Source: Limnanthes douglasii subsp. nivea (taxonomy: Eukaryota; Streptophyta; Magnoliopsida; Brassicales; Limnanthaceae). From it: 64,000 nucleotides of DNA. The notes under the pieces are model-generated. The model did not search any database, was not told the DNA's origin, and worked only from the letters and a program-made list of their open reading frames with translations. Location of the stretch: assembly GCA_036936605.1 (NCBI GenBank), contig JAUPFV010000002.1, positions 271,816,770 to 271,880,769 of the forward strand, in the 5' to 3' direction. Both the position numbers and the translations under genes were made by a program. This document shows positions 1 through 12,051 of this stretch, piece by piece (positions within the stretch are counted from its first letter, which is position 1; each line of letters opens with the position of its first letter).

Positions 1-287
1 AAGGAAGCATGAAAAAAAATCTAAAAGAGGAGGTGAATAAACTTGTAACCTTGAAAAATGAGTTGCAACAGTCAAATATAGATAAATATATATTAACTGC
101 AATAATAAGAGAATATTTAGGGAAATATAGGATAAACCAAATTATTAGCTTTCATACATTGCAAACAAAAACTATTATCAATCACATTTTAAAAAAGGAA
201 TTGCATTGATAACACATCGAAAATTGTGGATCAAGCACCTTGTAAAAAAAGTATTAAAGAGGTAATACAGAGATTGTACCAATTCAT

Positions 288-371
288 GCTAATAATGAAC
301 CAATTCAAGCTAATGATAAACCAATTCAAGCTAATGATGAACCAATCCATGTTGAAAATAAACCAATTCAG
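288..371 (+). repeat. Minisatellite of about 21 bp inside exon block A
   Basis: About four imperfect units of the form ACCAATTCAAGCTAATGATGA follow one another. Because the period is three codons times seven, the repeat preserves frame and gives a heptapeptide repeat in frame with the coding relic. Confidence 0.7.
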
Positions 372-779
372 GTATATTGTCTTTATTTGTGATTCAAAAT
401 TGTATATTGCCATTGTTCATAATTTGCAATTGTATTTTTCCTTTAACATCATTGATAATTCAAGTTTGTTTAGTTTGCATATCCAAGATGATGTAATCTA
501 GCAAGCTGAAGATAAGGTAGTCGATGTTCAAGAAGATTAGAAGGAGATGTAGGTTGAAAATTAGGAGAACGTACAAGATCAAGAACATGTGGTCCAGGCA
601 TAGTTGGGTGTGTTAAACAAGAAGGTGCGGGTTCAGAATTAAGTTGAGAATGAACAAATACAGGTTAAGGAAGCACAAGTTCATATTGAGGATGCTCCAG
701 TCATCGTTGAGGAAGAATAAAATTAAATATATGATGCACAAATTCAGGTAACATGAATTACATATTAAAGTGATTAACA

Positions 780-955
780 TGTGTTTTAGCTTTTGACTTC
801 ATTTACGATTCGTGATTATATATTGTATTCATTCGCGATTTACGATTATATGTTTCCTTCATTCGCGATTCACAATTAGTATTTTATTTTTTTCACGTTT
901 CACGATTACATAATGCTATTTTTCACAATTTATGGTTCCAGATTCAAGATTATTT
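780..955. repeat. Degenerate short repeat in an intron-like spacer
   Basis: Variants of TTCGCGATTCACGATTA recur four to five times between exon blocks B and C of the decayed relic. The repeat is imperfect and no further function is visible. Confidence 0.45.
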
Positions 956-1495
956 AATTTAGGAGGTTGAACACGAGGTAGTCCAGGTTAAACATCAAGA
1001 AAGTTTACAATATAAAGAATATGTGCTCCAAGCAGAGTTGGATGTGGTGAAGGAGAAGTTGAAGGTTGAAAACCATAACCAAGAAAAGAAATTGAAGAAT
1101 ACACCAGATGTGGTAAGCCAGGAGGTACTAGAGGATGCAAAATCAAAAATGTTTCATGCTCAAACAACGAAGAAGAATTGAAGGTGAATGATATAAAGGT
1201 TTTATAAAAAAAAATAGTTTTTAAACAAAATTTTACTATGTTCTCTTTGGATTTTGTAAAAACCTCACATTTAATTTATGTATTCTCTTCTTCATTCACA
1301 ATTCCTTATTATATTCGTTGTTTATAAGAAAATAGTAGTGATAAAAGTAAGATAGTTAATAAGAAATAAATAATACCTTGGTAGTCTACTGACTGTTAGT
1401 TGGACTCTTTCCTTTCGGTAAAATAGAGTTTTTTTATCCTCAATTGAGGTTTTGAATGACGAAAGTTTTTAATGGGGCATGAACAGTTTAGTATG

Positions 1496-2071
1496 AACCT
1501 AACTGAATACATCTTTGATAATAGTTCTACTAGGATAAGATAGAATAAATAGGCCTTAAGACTCTTAAGAGTCTAGCCAAAAATAGTTGGCATAAATATT
1601 TAAATATATAAATATATAAAATTCAATAGCTTCAAATGTGAACACAATCCTTCGAAGAACAGAAAGATCAACCACCACCACCACCAACCTAACTGAATAC
1701 ATCTTTGATGATAGTTCTTCTAGGATAAGATAGAATAAATAGGCCTTAAGACTCTTAAGTCTAGCCGAAGATAGTTGGCATAAATATTTAAATATATCAA
1801 TATATAAAATTCAATAGCTTCAAATGTGAACACAATGCTTCGAAGAACAGAAAGATCAACCACCACCACCAACCTAACTGAATACATCTTTGATGATAGT
1901 TTTTCTAGGATAAGATAGAATAAATAGGCCTTAAGACTCTTAAGTCTAGCCGAAGATAGTTGGCATAAATATTTAAATATATAAATATATAAAATTCAAT
2001 AGCTTCAAATGTGAACACAATGCTTCGAAGAACAGAAAGATCAACCACCACCACCACCACCACCACCACCA
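1496..2071. repeat. Three tandem copies of a unit of about 185-190 bp with (CAC)n
   Basis: Copies begin at 1496, 1686 and 1871, each starting AACCTAACTGAATACATC. They are nearly identical and each ends in a CAC/ACC trinucleotide array of different length, longest in the last copy (about 2044-2071). The period varies only through the array length. No open frame spans the units. Confidence 0.9.
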
Positions 2072-2399
2072 AGTAGCCACTAAGTAGACTATAATTTAAA
2101 ACACTGAAAAATACTCTTACGATTAATATAAAGATTGAAACTTAAAAAAAATACGTGCATTGCCTAACCAAAAAGAGAGTACTTCTTTGTTACTTGAGAC
2201 ATGAAAAAAAAGTGTGAATCGTGAGTCAATGTAATTAGGATAATGAATGAATTCGAAATCTTCATTATACTCACGTAATCACCTAGGTCAAAATCCGGAC
2301 TATAACAAAAAAAATAAAGAAACATATTGATAAAGACGAATCACCTAATATTACAATATAGCTCTTATTTAGGTCAAAAGAAGTAAAACAAAAGAAAAC

Positions 2400-2448
2400 A
2401 CATTGATAGAGAACAAACAAGAAAAAACATTGATAGAGAACAAACAAG
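2400..2448. repeat. 22-bp direct duplication
   Basis: The string ACATTGATAGAGAACAAACA occurs at 2400 and again at 2427, followed in both by AG, a 27-bp period. Confidence 0.8.
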
Positions 2449-2564
2449 TAACATTACATTATTCTAATAAAAGTTATAGATGCAGAGAATAAAATCTTGA
2501 ATGCTTCGTTTAAATAGATTAAATAAATAGAAACCGAGAAAATACCTGATAATGAGCTTTTTTT

Positions 2565-2760
2565 CCAATGAGTTTTCCAGTTTGGTACTTGAGTGAGAGT
2601 TCGAACACGTCAATGAAGCAATCATCAAAGACCATAAAAACTATGATTTAATAAAAACCACCAATGAGCTTTCCAGTTTGGTACTTGAGTTAGAGTTCGA
2701 ACAAATGAAGCAATCATCAAAAGAGCATAAAAGCTATGATTTAATAAAGACTATAAAAAC
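2565..2760. repeat. Tandem duplication of a segment of about 96 bp
   Basis: The first copy starts at 2565 and the second at 2661. Both contain TTCCAGTTTGGTACTTGAGT followed by GAGAGTTCGAACA or a near variant, and both end in AACTATGATTTAATAAA-like sequence. The copies differ by several substitutions and small gaps. Confidence 0.8.
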
Positions 2761-4310
2761 TATGATTAAATGTTCTGTACGCAACTTGGAATAAGAAACC
2801 TGTTATTATTCATATGTTTACAAATAACTTCAAAAACTTTGGGTATTTTGTTTCATTCGATTTCTTCATAATAGCATAATTTTTTACGTTAACATATTCT
2901 TTAGTTTGAGTATATTAGTCATTATATAATGTTAGCTGTTTACTTGATATGAATATTTTTAGATAGACGGCATGTAAAATTACACTTATACTATCAAAAA
3001 TGTTCGAATGCAATATTTTATAAAAAATAACTAAAAATGTCATAGAAATAGAAATCAAATGATATGAACTTAAATAATCCTATAATCTAAAGCAATATAA
3101 TTTAAATAATGTCGAAATTAAAATTTTATTTTTAAGATATTTTTTAATATCTTAAGCTAAAGTGGAAGTAAGAGAAAATAAATAAATAAAAATTTGTAGT
3201 AAAAAACTAACAAAATAAATAAATAAATAAATAGAAAATGGTTTGAATCAAGATTAATAAATAATATTAGAATCAAATTATTAAAAAAAATGCTAAATAT
3301 CATTTTATTAAGTTAATTAGAATCTAAATTTGGATTAGACATCAATTGATTCATACACTCATATTTCTCTAATGAAATATGCGTTTTTAAAAATTAATTT
3401 ATTCATTTAGAATTACTTTAAAATTTAGAATTTATGCTTTCAGATCTCCTAAAAGATTTTTATTCATTTTTAATTTTTATAATGTTCCTAAAAAAATTAA
3501 TTTTCATAAGACATAATTTATAGTTAATTTATGACATTTATATTAAAATAAAACTTACTTTAAATATAAAACCCTTTAACTTCACCAAAATCTAAATAGG
3601 TCAACGACATCTATATTAAATTTATAAAATTAATCAATATCTATACTTTCTTAATAATTACCAAATACTTATCATTAACCAAAATTTAAAAGCTCACAAC
3701 TCAGAAATGAATAGATATAAATTTACAGAAAAATATAAAAGATATGTACTTTCCAACTAACCTTCCTTTCTGAAGACTAACCAAGCGAAATTCCTTATTC
3801 GTTTGTTTTCCAAATTCTTGAAAAAAAATTCAAAAATTAAGAAACATAAAATCCAAAAAATATTGTGGGTTCTCTTTTTTCATTTTCACTCAGTAATAAT
3901 CAGTATATTCTCTAATAGATAAGCATTGCAACACATCTCATTTAATATAGTTTTAAATAAGTTCACAAATTTTATACCGAGAACACTTTTTTCAGTAAGT
4001 TCACAAATTTTCTAATCAGTGTAATATTATTGATGAGACTAAAAAAAATTTATTTGGTATTTTTTTAGCTGATTTTTTTCATGCACAAACTCAAATAAAA
4101 GTTCGTATATTTCTTAGAGTTCTTAAGATACTAAATTTTTTAGTTATTATGTTTTGGTTTTATTAGTAAACAGCTTTTCTTTTATTTCTTATAAAAGAGA
4201 AACAACTGAAGGAAAGATAATAAAGAAGAGAAAAAATTCAAAAAAAGAAGATGAGAGAACATTTGATTTTAATCGATGATTATATATTATAAGACTTGAC
4301 AAAATAGAAT
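2761..4310. other. AT-rich stretch without recognisable gene
   Basis: Poly-A/T rich sequence with short chance ORFs only. I see no retroelement motif, splice-consistent exon or RNA gene. Confidence 0.6.
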
Positions 4311-4440
4311 AATTTTGATGCGTAGAAAATTATGTGGAAACATAAAAGAAAGATATGTGTAGAAAAATATGTGGCAACATAAAAGAAAGATATGTGATAA
4401 AAAAGCATGTACCAACCTAAAAGAAAGATAAGTATTAAGA
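4311..4440. repeat. Three degenerate units of about 45 bp
   Basis: AACATAAAAGAAAGATATGT occurs twice and AACCTAAAAGAAAGATAAGT once, each preceded by a TATGTGG/CATGTA-type variant. The 61-residue minus-strand ORF over the block is a by-product of the repeat. Confidence 0.6.
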
Positions 4441-5100
4441 TAAATATTAAACGTGGCATCTCCATAAAAAATAAAAAAATCTAATAGAAAGTAAAAAATA
4501 TATAATAATAAAAATTCACTCTTTTCATCTTATTCATAATATATTATAAATAATTAAAAAGAAGATAAGTAAATGTTTTTCTTTTCTTTTATGTATTATG
4601 TGTAATAAATAATAAACTTAATTAAGATCATATAAAATCAAATGAATAAATCAATATTAAAAAATCATATTTCTAGTTGTAGATAATGACTTTAGCGTTT
4701 TTAAAAGAAAAAAAAAACTAAAAAGGTAAAATTTATAATACAAATCTAACAAATTTAGACATAAGTAAAAAAGAAAAAAGGAATATTAATGTAAGAGATG
4801 GTTGTGCTAAAAATTCGTATTCGGACTTTGTGAAGATTTGTATTTGTGTTTTATCTTCTGAAAATAATTAGAGAAAAAAAGAAAAAGAAGAGATAATGTG
4901 GGAAAATTTGGGCCCGATGAACCCATCAACGGTGATGTATTGAGAAATAGAAAAATGTAGTTCAAATTCATAATGTTGTTTCTCCTTAAAGCTTGATAAA
5001 TAAAAAGGTATGATAGTAAAATAGTAGTTTATTACGGTTTTGATGTTATTTAAATTATTAAAGGTTAAAGTGATAAAACACTAATTCATTATTTCATAAG

Positions 5101-5180
5101 CACAATAAATCAGTGTTTTAACCCAGTGTACCAATTGATGCACAATAAATCAGTGTTTTAACCCACTGTACCAATTGATA
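5101..5180. repeat. Perfect-period 40-bp tandem duplication
   Basis: Copy 1 is 5101-5140 and copy 2 is 5141-5180. They differ at two positions (CCAGTG/CCACTG and the last base). Confidence 0.95.
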
Positions 5181-8100
5181 GAAAAGCGTATACAATTAAT
5201 CAATAAATCCAGCGTGACTTTATTAATATATATTAAAATATAATTTTATTTATCTATTAGTTCAAATTGAAATTCTAAATATAATTTTACAAAATTTGAT
5301 AATATGAAAAAAGTTTTTTGAGAATAAATAACTGATTTTGAAATTAGAACGGAATATTTAGATTTAGAATTATTTTTAGGGTAATTGATTCTTTTCCTAA
5401 ATAGGCAGAATCTATTTGTAAGATTGATGTGTTGCCGTAAGATTAGATATATAAAAATAAACTTTAGACCCATTATGTGTACGTCTTCCAATTTAATATA
5501 TATTAGGGAAATAGAAATAAACTTTATAGTCATAAACTTATACTTTATTATTTTAACATAATATTTTTTGAAATTTTAAATAAACCAATAAAAGTGTCTA
5601 AATTTAACTTTTCTAAAATTTTATTAACATTAATTTGTTATATTTTGGTTGTGAGCTAGATTTGTTTTTATTAATTTATTTGTTTACAACACATTTTCAC
5701 TTTTATCAATTTTATATTATTTGTGTGATAAATTTTTATGCTATCATTTCTATCCTGTTTTATATTCTTCAGAATATTAAAATATAACTCAATAATCTAA
5801 TACTATTTTAGTCTATTTTTCACTCTTTCGAAGGTAAGGGTATAGTTTACATTTTAAAGGTATTATTAGTGTTTTGACTTTCTTATTTTTATATAAGTGA
5901 AATATAGGTTTTTTGATTTTGAGTTTTTTTTAAACTCGTTTAAAATTAGGTTTTGTTTCTCTCACTTTTATCTAGAATTTTTTTCGTATTCATTTTAGAT
6001 TATCATTTGTGTTGTATCTAGATTATTATTTGTGTTATATCTAGATCTTGTTTTTTATTTCAATCTGCTAATCCGAAACTAGATCTAAGATCTATGCTTA
6101 TTTAGAATTAATTGAAAAAATTGTGTCTTCCGTATCTCGATGTTATTCTCCGTTATCACTAAAAAGGGACCGTAAATCAAATCGTGATTTAAATGTGAGA
6201 TAAATAGAAACCTTCCAAAGAAAGAATAAAAAATTCAGAGAGGATTAATATGAAATTAATAATATAAAATAACTCTTGTAAGCTTTTTATAATGCTTCCT
6301 ATTTTAGGAAAAATGGTTCTTAAGATGTTTGATTAAGATGAAAGTATCATTTTGTAAGTTCATTTAGTGCATTTTTCTTTTACATTTATTATTAAAGAAA
6401 TTTATTATACGTTGGAGTATGTTTCATTGTAAATGATGGTGGTATTATTATAATACATGGGTTATGTTGGACTTATGCTTCCTACAAAACTTGCACTTAT
6501 ACATGTAATTTTGTAGAGTCTTTCGTGATTATTAAATTACTCAAAAATTGCAGTCATATTATATGAATGAATTTATGTAAATGAATATAAATTTACCTTA
6601 TAGTTTAAAAATATATGTGGATATCCTTCATAATTCAGAGTTATCTATTAATATTTACCTGCATGTCTATTACTTCAGTGTTTATATGAAAACTATATTG
6701 TTCAATAGATACAAATAGCTATAAGTATGTTATCTAAAATTGATATTAAATACTTACATTACCTTAGGTAAGCACTGGAATTGTTCATTTTAAATTGACA
6801 AATGAAAACCTTATAGACTTTAGCCATCCATTTATGGATGTACTATTCTTTTTTTCGTAAGACAACAATTTTCCTAAACGTAAGAAACCTGGTCTCTCTG
6901 GATACGTTTTACGTAATTTCGTTTAGTTTTTGATCTCTAATTAAAAACTTAGAAGGTTTCTTGCATTTTTCTAACGATTTTTGCTTGGATAAATGAAATG
7001 GCCCGTGGTTATTGTATTCGTGTTATGGTTGATCAATCGGAAACTCGAAGGAACAATTTTTGTTTTGCAGTTTGTATATATGTTATTTTGATAAATTCAA
7101 AGAGCTTGAAAGAATTATTCTAATTTTTGTTTGGTTTTTGTCTAAGTACAAGTTGGTAACTCTCCAATATATAAAACTAATATGAAACTGGAAAAATGTG
7201 GTTCTAGACAAGTTTCTCTTGGTTGAAAGGTTAATAACCGCATTGACAAACTTGATCCATATACGATCACGGTACACCAATGAATATGTTGCTTTCAATT
7301 TTTTAATATTGTTTACAAAATGTAGTTTACGATTTCTTTCTCAGAATGATAAACGTTTTAGCGTCAAAATAGTAAAAGCTACACATATGGACCATTTATG
7401 AGTGAAAATGTATAAATTAGACGAAAACTTTTAACATCTCCCCCTCTATATTTATTCGAAAAGAATCATAATGATTTAGTTTTATAGTATTATTCATATT
7501 TGCATTATTTTAATTTATAACCTTATTTAAATTATATAATTTGAATTCTAAAACCATTGTTATTAATGTTGTGTTTACTTTCGCATCGCCTTTTTCACTT
7601 TTGTATCATAACTCATGTCAAATGTGCACAGTAGACTTTGACAAATCTTATGAAATATAAAAAAAATTGAAAATGATTTTTTGTGATCTCAATAAATTTT
7701 TATTCATCTAGATATTGAATGTTTTGCAAAAAAAAATCACGATTTTATGATTTAAATTTATAGTTATTTTACCAAGTTTAAATCTCCAATTAAATTTTAA
7801 AAAACATGTGAAAACAAAAGTTATTGAACTTTTGAATCCAAATTTTGTAACTGAATTTTTTTATTTATTTTAATAAATTTTCTATTAATTGTAGAATAGT
7901 TTAAGAACAACTTTTTTTTATTAATATTTCATTGTTTTATGATATTTAAGATCGACTAGAAGGGTACAAGTTTGATTGCAAGAAATGATCGATAAAAATG
8001 AAGAAAAATGTGTTCTTATCGATATTTTATCGATATTTTTCTTACTTGTTGTGTCATATACAACGGTAAACCAAACGATATTTTTTTTATTGTATAGTTT

Positions 8101-8951
8101 TTGTTCAAATTATGTTTATATTTTATTTTTCTTCCGATGTAAATGTTATATTTGCAATCGTCTGCTTCACAAACATGTCATGCTGATCCAGCAAAGAAGT
8201 GCGCTGAATCGGATAACTAAGAAGTCGAATTATTTCTTAGAATTTCTAAGATTAAGTATGAGGTATACTGATTTATATACCAATTTCGTTTTCTTAATAA
8301 GTGAATTGAATATTGTTAGTGTATAGTTTTGATGTAAATTTTTATTTGTTAATTTTATATATATAGTTCGTCTACCAAGAACCCTCTTGTGTTTTACATA
8401 GTACAACGTGGAGGAGAAAATCTTCGAAAATAAGATTAAGGTTAGTTTTTTAGATGTTGCATTCTAACATAGATTTCATGGAACAAGAAGTGACATTCTT
8501 TGTGTTGCTATAAAAAAAAATAGGCATGGAATAATGGCACTAATTCTCTAACTATGGCCAAAATAAGAAATAAGAATCAACTCATGCATCATCCTAATAA
8601 ATACTTTTTTTCTTGAACAAGATTTTTAATGTGTCTTATACTTACGATTATATTTTTCACACTACAATGAGAGCCAACTTTGAATTTTTAAAGAAGATTG
8701 GTGTTGAGTCAGGGTGTTTCCATGACAGATATATAGTCCTAGATGGCAAACAACTGAGATGAGTGGCGTTAAGATATATATTTTTCTATTATAGGTTGAT
8801 GGTTGAAATAAAAACCTATGCGGTTATGTATAATTCATGGATCTAAAAAAAACTTGGATGAAATATTGTTGCTCTTGCCACATAACTTCAGATAATGTTT
8901 TTAGTTTCTTAATTACAATATTATAATAGTCGTAGATGATGAAACATAAAC
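5181..8951. other. Long AT-rich intergenic stretch with no confident gene
   Basis: Only short ORFs occur here. The longest is a 116-codon frame at 7976-8326 rich in I, F and L, with no recognised domain and no supporting splice structure. Another frame around 8175-8270 reads briefly as charged, coding-like residues (ADPAKKCAESDN, then a stop), so a very old coding relic cannot be excluded. Nothing identifies it. Confidence 0.4.
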
Positions 8952-8956
8952 CTAAT
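8952..8956. repeat. Copia-1 target-site duplication, left copy
   Basis: CTAAT immediately precedes the 5' LTR and is repeated exactly at 13914-13918 after the 3' LTR. Confidence 0.9.
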
Positions 8957-9227
8957 TGTTAGAATATTCACGCAATAACATGTTTTAGTGCGCTAGCATG
9001 TAACACATTCACGCTGCATAGTATTAAAAATGTTTGTCATGTTTGGATATTGTTAGAATATTCAGTGTATTAAGTTTCCTTGTATAGGGCTCTAAGTTCT
9101 CTATATATTGAGAGCCTTACTTGGGTTTATTAATATAAAAAATAGTTCAATACAAAAAGGAACATTTTCTAATAAACACAAAATCCTAGCCGCCTCATGC
9201 GGCTACTTCTCTCTTTGTTGTTTAACA
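8957..9227 (+). repeat. Copia-1 5' LTR
   Basis: Begins TGTTAGAATATTC and ends TTTAACA. It contains an internal repeat of its own start (TGTTAGAATATTC again near 9051) and a CTATATATTGAG stretch near 9100 that could act as a TATA region. A short inverted repeat, GCCGCCTCATGCGGC, lies near the R/U5 end. Confidence 0.95.
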
Positions 9228-9240
9228 TGGTATCAGAGCA
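9228..9240 (+). promoter_or_regulatory. Copia-1 primer binding site
   Basis: TGGTATCAGAGCA directly follows the 5' LTR. This is the standard plant copia site complementary to the 3' end of initiator methionine tRNA. Confidence 0.95.
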
Positions 9241-9277
9241 CGTGTGATTCTGGGAATTCTGAACATCCTCAACAAAG

Positions 9278-11869
9278 ATGGCTGGCAATGAAGTCGTGGT
9301 CAGTCAAATCCCTGATGAATTAACTATGCAGATTGCTGCCATTCTGAGAAATGGTCTCGGAACACAACAACAAACAACTAACCCCGAGAATTTATCCCTA
9401 GGGATTAAACTTGGTGGTGATAGCTATGCCCTATGGGCAAACCCGATGAAGAAACCAATTGGGGTATGGGGAGAGGTTCTCACATTACAGGGGAGCCGAC
9501 ACCTTCATCCAAAACTGACAACACATATACAAGGTGGGAACAAGATGATCAATGTGTTTTCACATGGATTATCCAGAATCTTGAATCCAGCTTGGTGAAT
9601 AATGTCTCGCAATATCCCACTGCAAAAGCCCTCTGGGATGGGTTAGCCACCAAATACGGTTCCGGTACAGATTCGTTACAGGTGTTTGACTTTCATAAGA
9701 GGGCTAATTCATTAAGGCAAGGGTCCGATACACTAGAAGACTTGTGGAACAAACTGCAGAACATTTGGATGTCTATAGATAGGCGAGATCTAAACCCTAT
9801 GAAAGACCCAGAAGACATTCAGATCTACAATAAGAAGACTCAAGAATAAAGACTCTATCAATTGCTAATGGCGATTAATGACAAGCTGGAACCAGTCAAT
9901 AGGGATATCCTGAAAAAGGATCCTCTTCCTTCTGTGGAAACGGCATATGCTACAATACGAAGGGAAGTGGCAAGGCTTAATATACTAAAATCAAGTTCTT
10001 CTGATAGTGACTCGATTGAAATTGGAATGGTTTTAGCAGCTAAAGATTTTGTACAGAGGTTTAAATTCTGATCCAAAGAGAAAGAAGATAAATCCAAGTT
10101 GTATTGCACTCATTGTGGGATGAAGAAACACACTAAAGAGACATGTTTCCAGCTGGTTGGCTATCCATAATGGTGGGAGGACGGTCATAAGGAGAAAAAT
10201 AACCAGTGTTTCAGATCTAATGTCAAACGGGCTTCGTCTACAAGTGGCGGTGAAGATCCGACTAAAAATGAGCAAGGAAGTGGCACTGGTTTTGGAGGAA
10301 TGGCGGCGAACTCCTATGAAAAACTTGGAGGTAAAGGGTTTGAGAAATCAATGAATTGGATCTTTGATTGCGGGGCTACGGACACCGTGTCTTATGATCC
10401 TAAAGACTTTGGTGACATGTCATCTCCAAAGAAGTCCCATATTGAGACTGTTAGTGGAGAAATTTTTGAAGTCAAAGGGGGAGGTTCAATTATTTTTTCG
10501 GAAAAAATGGAAATAAAAAATTGCCTTTACATTCCTTCACTATCCTTAAAGTTATTATTTGTTAGTCAAGTGACAAAACAACTCAACTGTGTGGTTCTTA
10601 TGTATCCATTTTTTTGCATTTTACAGGACATTCGTACGAAGGAGATCATTGGGCGTGGTACTGAACAAGGAGGTCTCTATTATGTTGATGAGGTAGTTCA
10701 TAAGGGACATGACATGCTTGCTCACGGAACAACCGAAAGGCAACTTTGGTTATGGCACCGGCGACTTGGTCATCCTTCTTTTAGCTATCTTAAAAGTTTG
10801 TTTCCTAGTCTTTTTTTGAATAATTCCATTCATGAGAAATGTGAAACCTGCATTCTTGCAAAAAAATCGTAGGGTCTCTTTTAATCAAAGTAATACTAGA
10901 GTTGATTATGCTTTTTCGCTAATCCATTCTGATGTTTGGGGTCCAGCACCAAATTCCACTAACAATCAAATTAGATACTTTGTTTTATTTGTGGATGATT
11001 TCTCAAGAATGACTTGGATATACTTCATGAAACATAAATCGGAAGTACCAGAAATATTTGTTTGTTTTTACAAAATGATTTTGATTCAATTTGAAAAAAA
11101 AAATACAGATTCTCCGTTCTGATAATGGAACAGAGTTTGTCAACAAAACAATGCATAATTTTTTCAAAAAAAATGGTCTTCTCCATTAAACCACTTGTCC
11201 AAACACACCTTAACAAAATGGTACTTCAGAACAAAACAATCGTACTTTACTTGAAAAAAAACTCGTGCTATTATGATTGAATCTAGAGTTCCTCATTCTC
11301 TTTAGCCAGAAGCTCTTGCTACAGCCGCATATTTTTCAAATCGTCTACCAACCCGATGTCTAGGAAATAAAACTCCATTACAAGTGTTTGCCACCCAAGT
11401 TACAATTCCATCTATTATGACCTTACCACCTTGTGTCTTTGGTTGTTCGGTGTTTGTTCATATCCCTAAAACTAGTCGAAACAAACTTAATCTGTGTGCT
11501 GAAAAGTGTGTATTCGTTGGGTATGGTGTCTATCAAATGGGTTATCGGTGTTACAATCCGGTTACTCATCGAATCCATGTCACCATGGACTGTGACTTCT
11601 TAGAAAACGATTATTTTTTTGACTACCAATCTCGTGCTCAGGGGGAGAAAGTAAGTGAATCACTCGACTGGTTGCTATATGAAAGTTACTTTGAGGATGT
11701 GCCGATAGAGTCGGTAGATGGCGCCGCCGAACACGCCTCTTCCAACATAAAGGAGACTGATGAGGCAGTTCTTACCACCAATGATTCTCCCGAAGACAAT
11801 GTCCAACAAGAATTAAATGCCATGGATACTACCAGCGAATCAGGCGAGAAAATGTCCATCAAGAGGTAA
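9278..11869 (+). pseudogene. Copia-1 gag-protease-integrase region (broken)
   Basis: ATG at 9278 opens gag, which changes frame near 9460-9500 and then runs in one frame to about 10872, with stops at 9847, 10069 and near 10168. Gag shows the plant copia capsid region (KALWDGLATKYG) and a zinc knuckle C-x2-C-x4-H-x4-C near 10114-10155. The protease site reads WIFDCGATDT, where family members have D-S-G, so the conserved serine is changed to cysteine. The pre-integrase and zinc part (LWHRRLGHPSF, then CETC) and the integrase core start (HSDVWGP) follow. The second core aspartate (SDNGTEF near 11115) lies in another frame. Frame changes coincide with A-runs near 10858 and 11092. The C-terminal integrase segment is 11384-11640, followed by an acidic linker. 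Confidence 0.9.
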
Positions 11870-12051
11870 ACAATTTACAATGTCATAATTCAAAAAATGC
11901 TACTGACCATGACATTTCAGGAAGTTCATTTGTTGAAACTCAAACTCTGGTTCTTCCCCAAAGAAAAAATATAGGGGTTCCTCCTGACCGGTATTCACCG
12001 GAACACGTTCCTCGTGCTTCTACATATCCGGTAAAAACGAACAGGAAAGGA

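Larger units (their letters stand above)
251..1181 (+). pseudogene. Decayed multi-exon Q/E/K-rich coding relic
   Basis: Three exon-like blocks can be read in phase 0. Block A ends at 371 at a CAG/GT boundary and encodes a 7-residue repeat of the type N-[EK]-P-I-[QH]-[AV]-N. Block B is 502-747, with AG before it and GT after it. Block C is 963-1181, preceded by TTTAG, and is open for 72 codons before TGA. Blocks B and C share a motif: VVQA-stop-LGV in B against VLQAELDVV in C, so the exons look duplicated. Block B has seven in-frame stops (538, 550, 562, 601, 640, 718 and 724), mostly where Q or E would be expected. I do not recognise the protein; composition suggests a coiled or low-complexity protein. 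Seen: frames, boundaries, repeats. Inferred: pseudogene status. Confidence 0.4.

Noticed and set aside
7083..7401. Overlapping 67- and 71-residue ORFs on opposite strands
   Set aside because: Short, AT-biased, mutually overlapping and without any motif or splice context.
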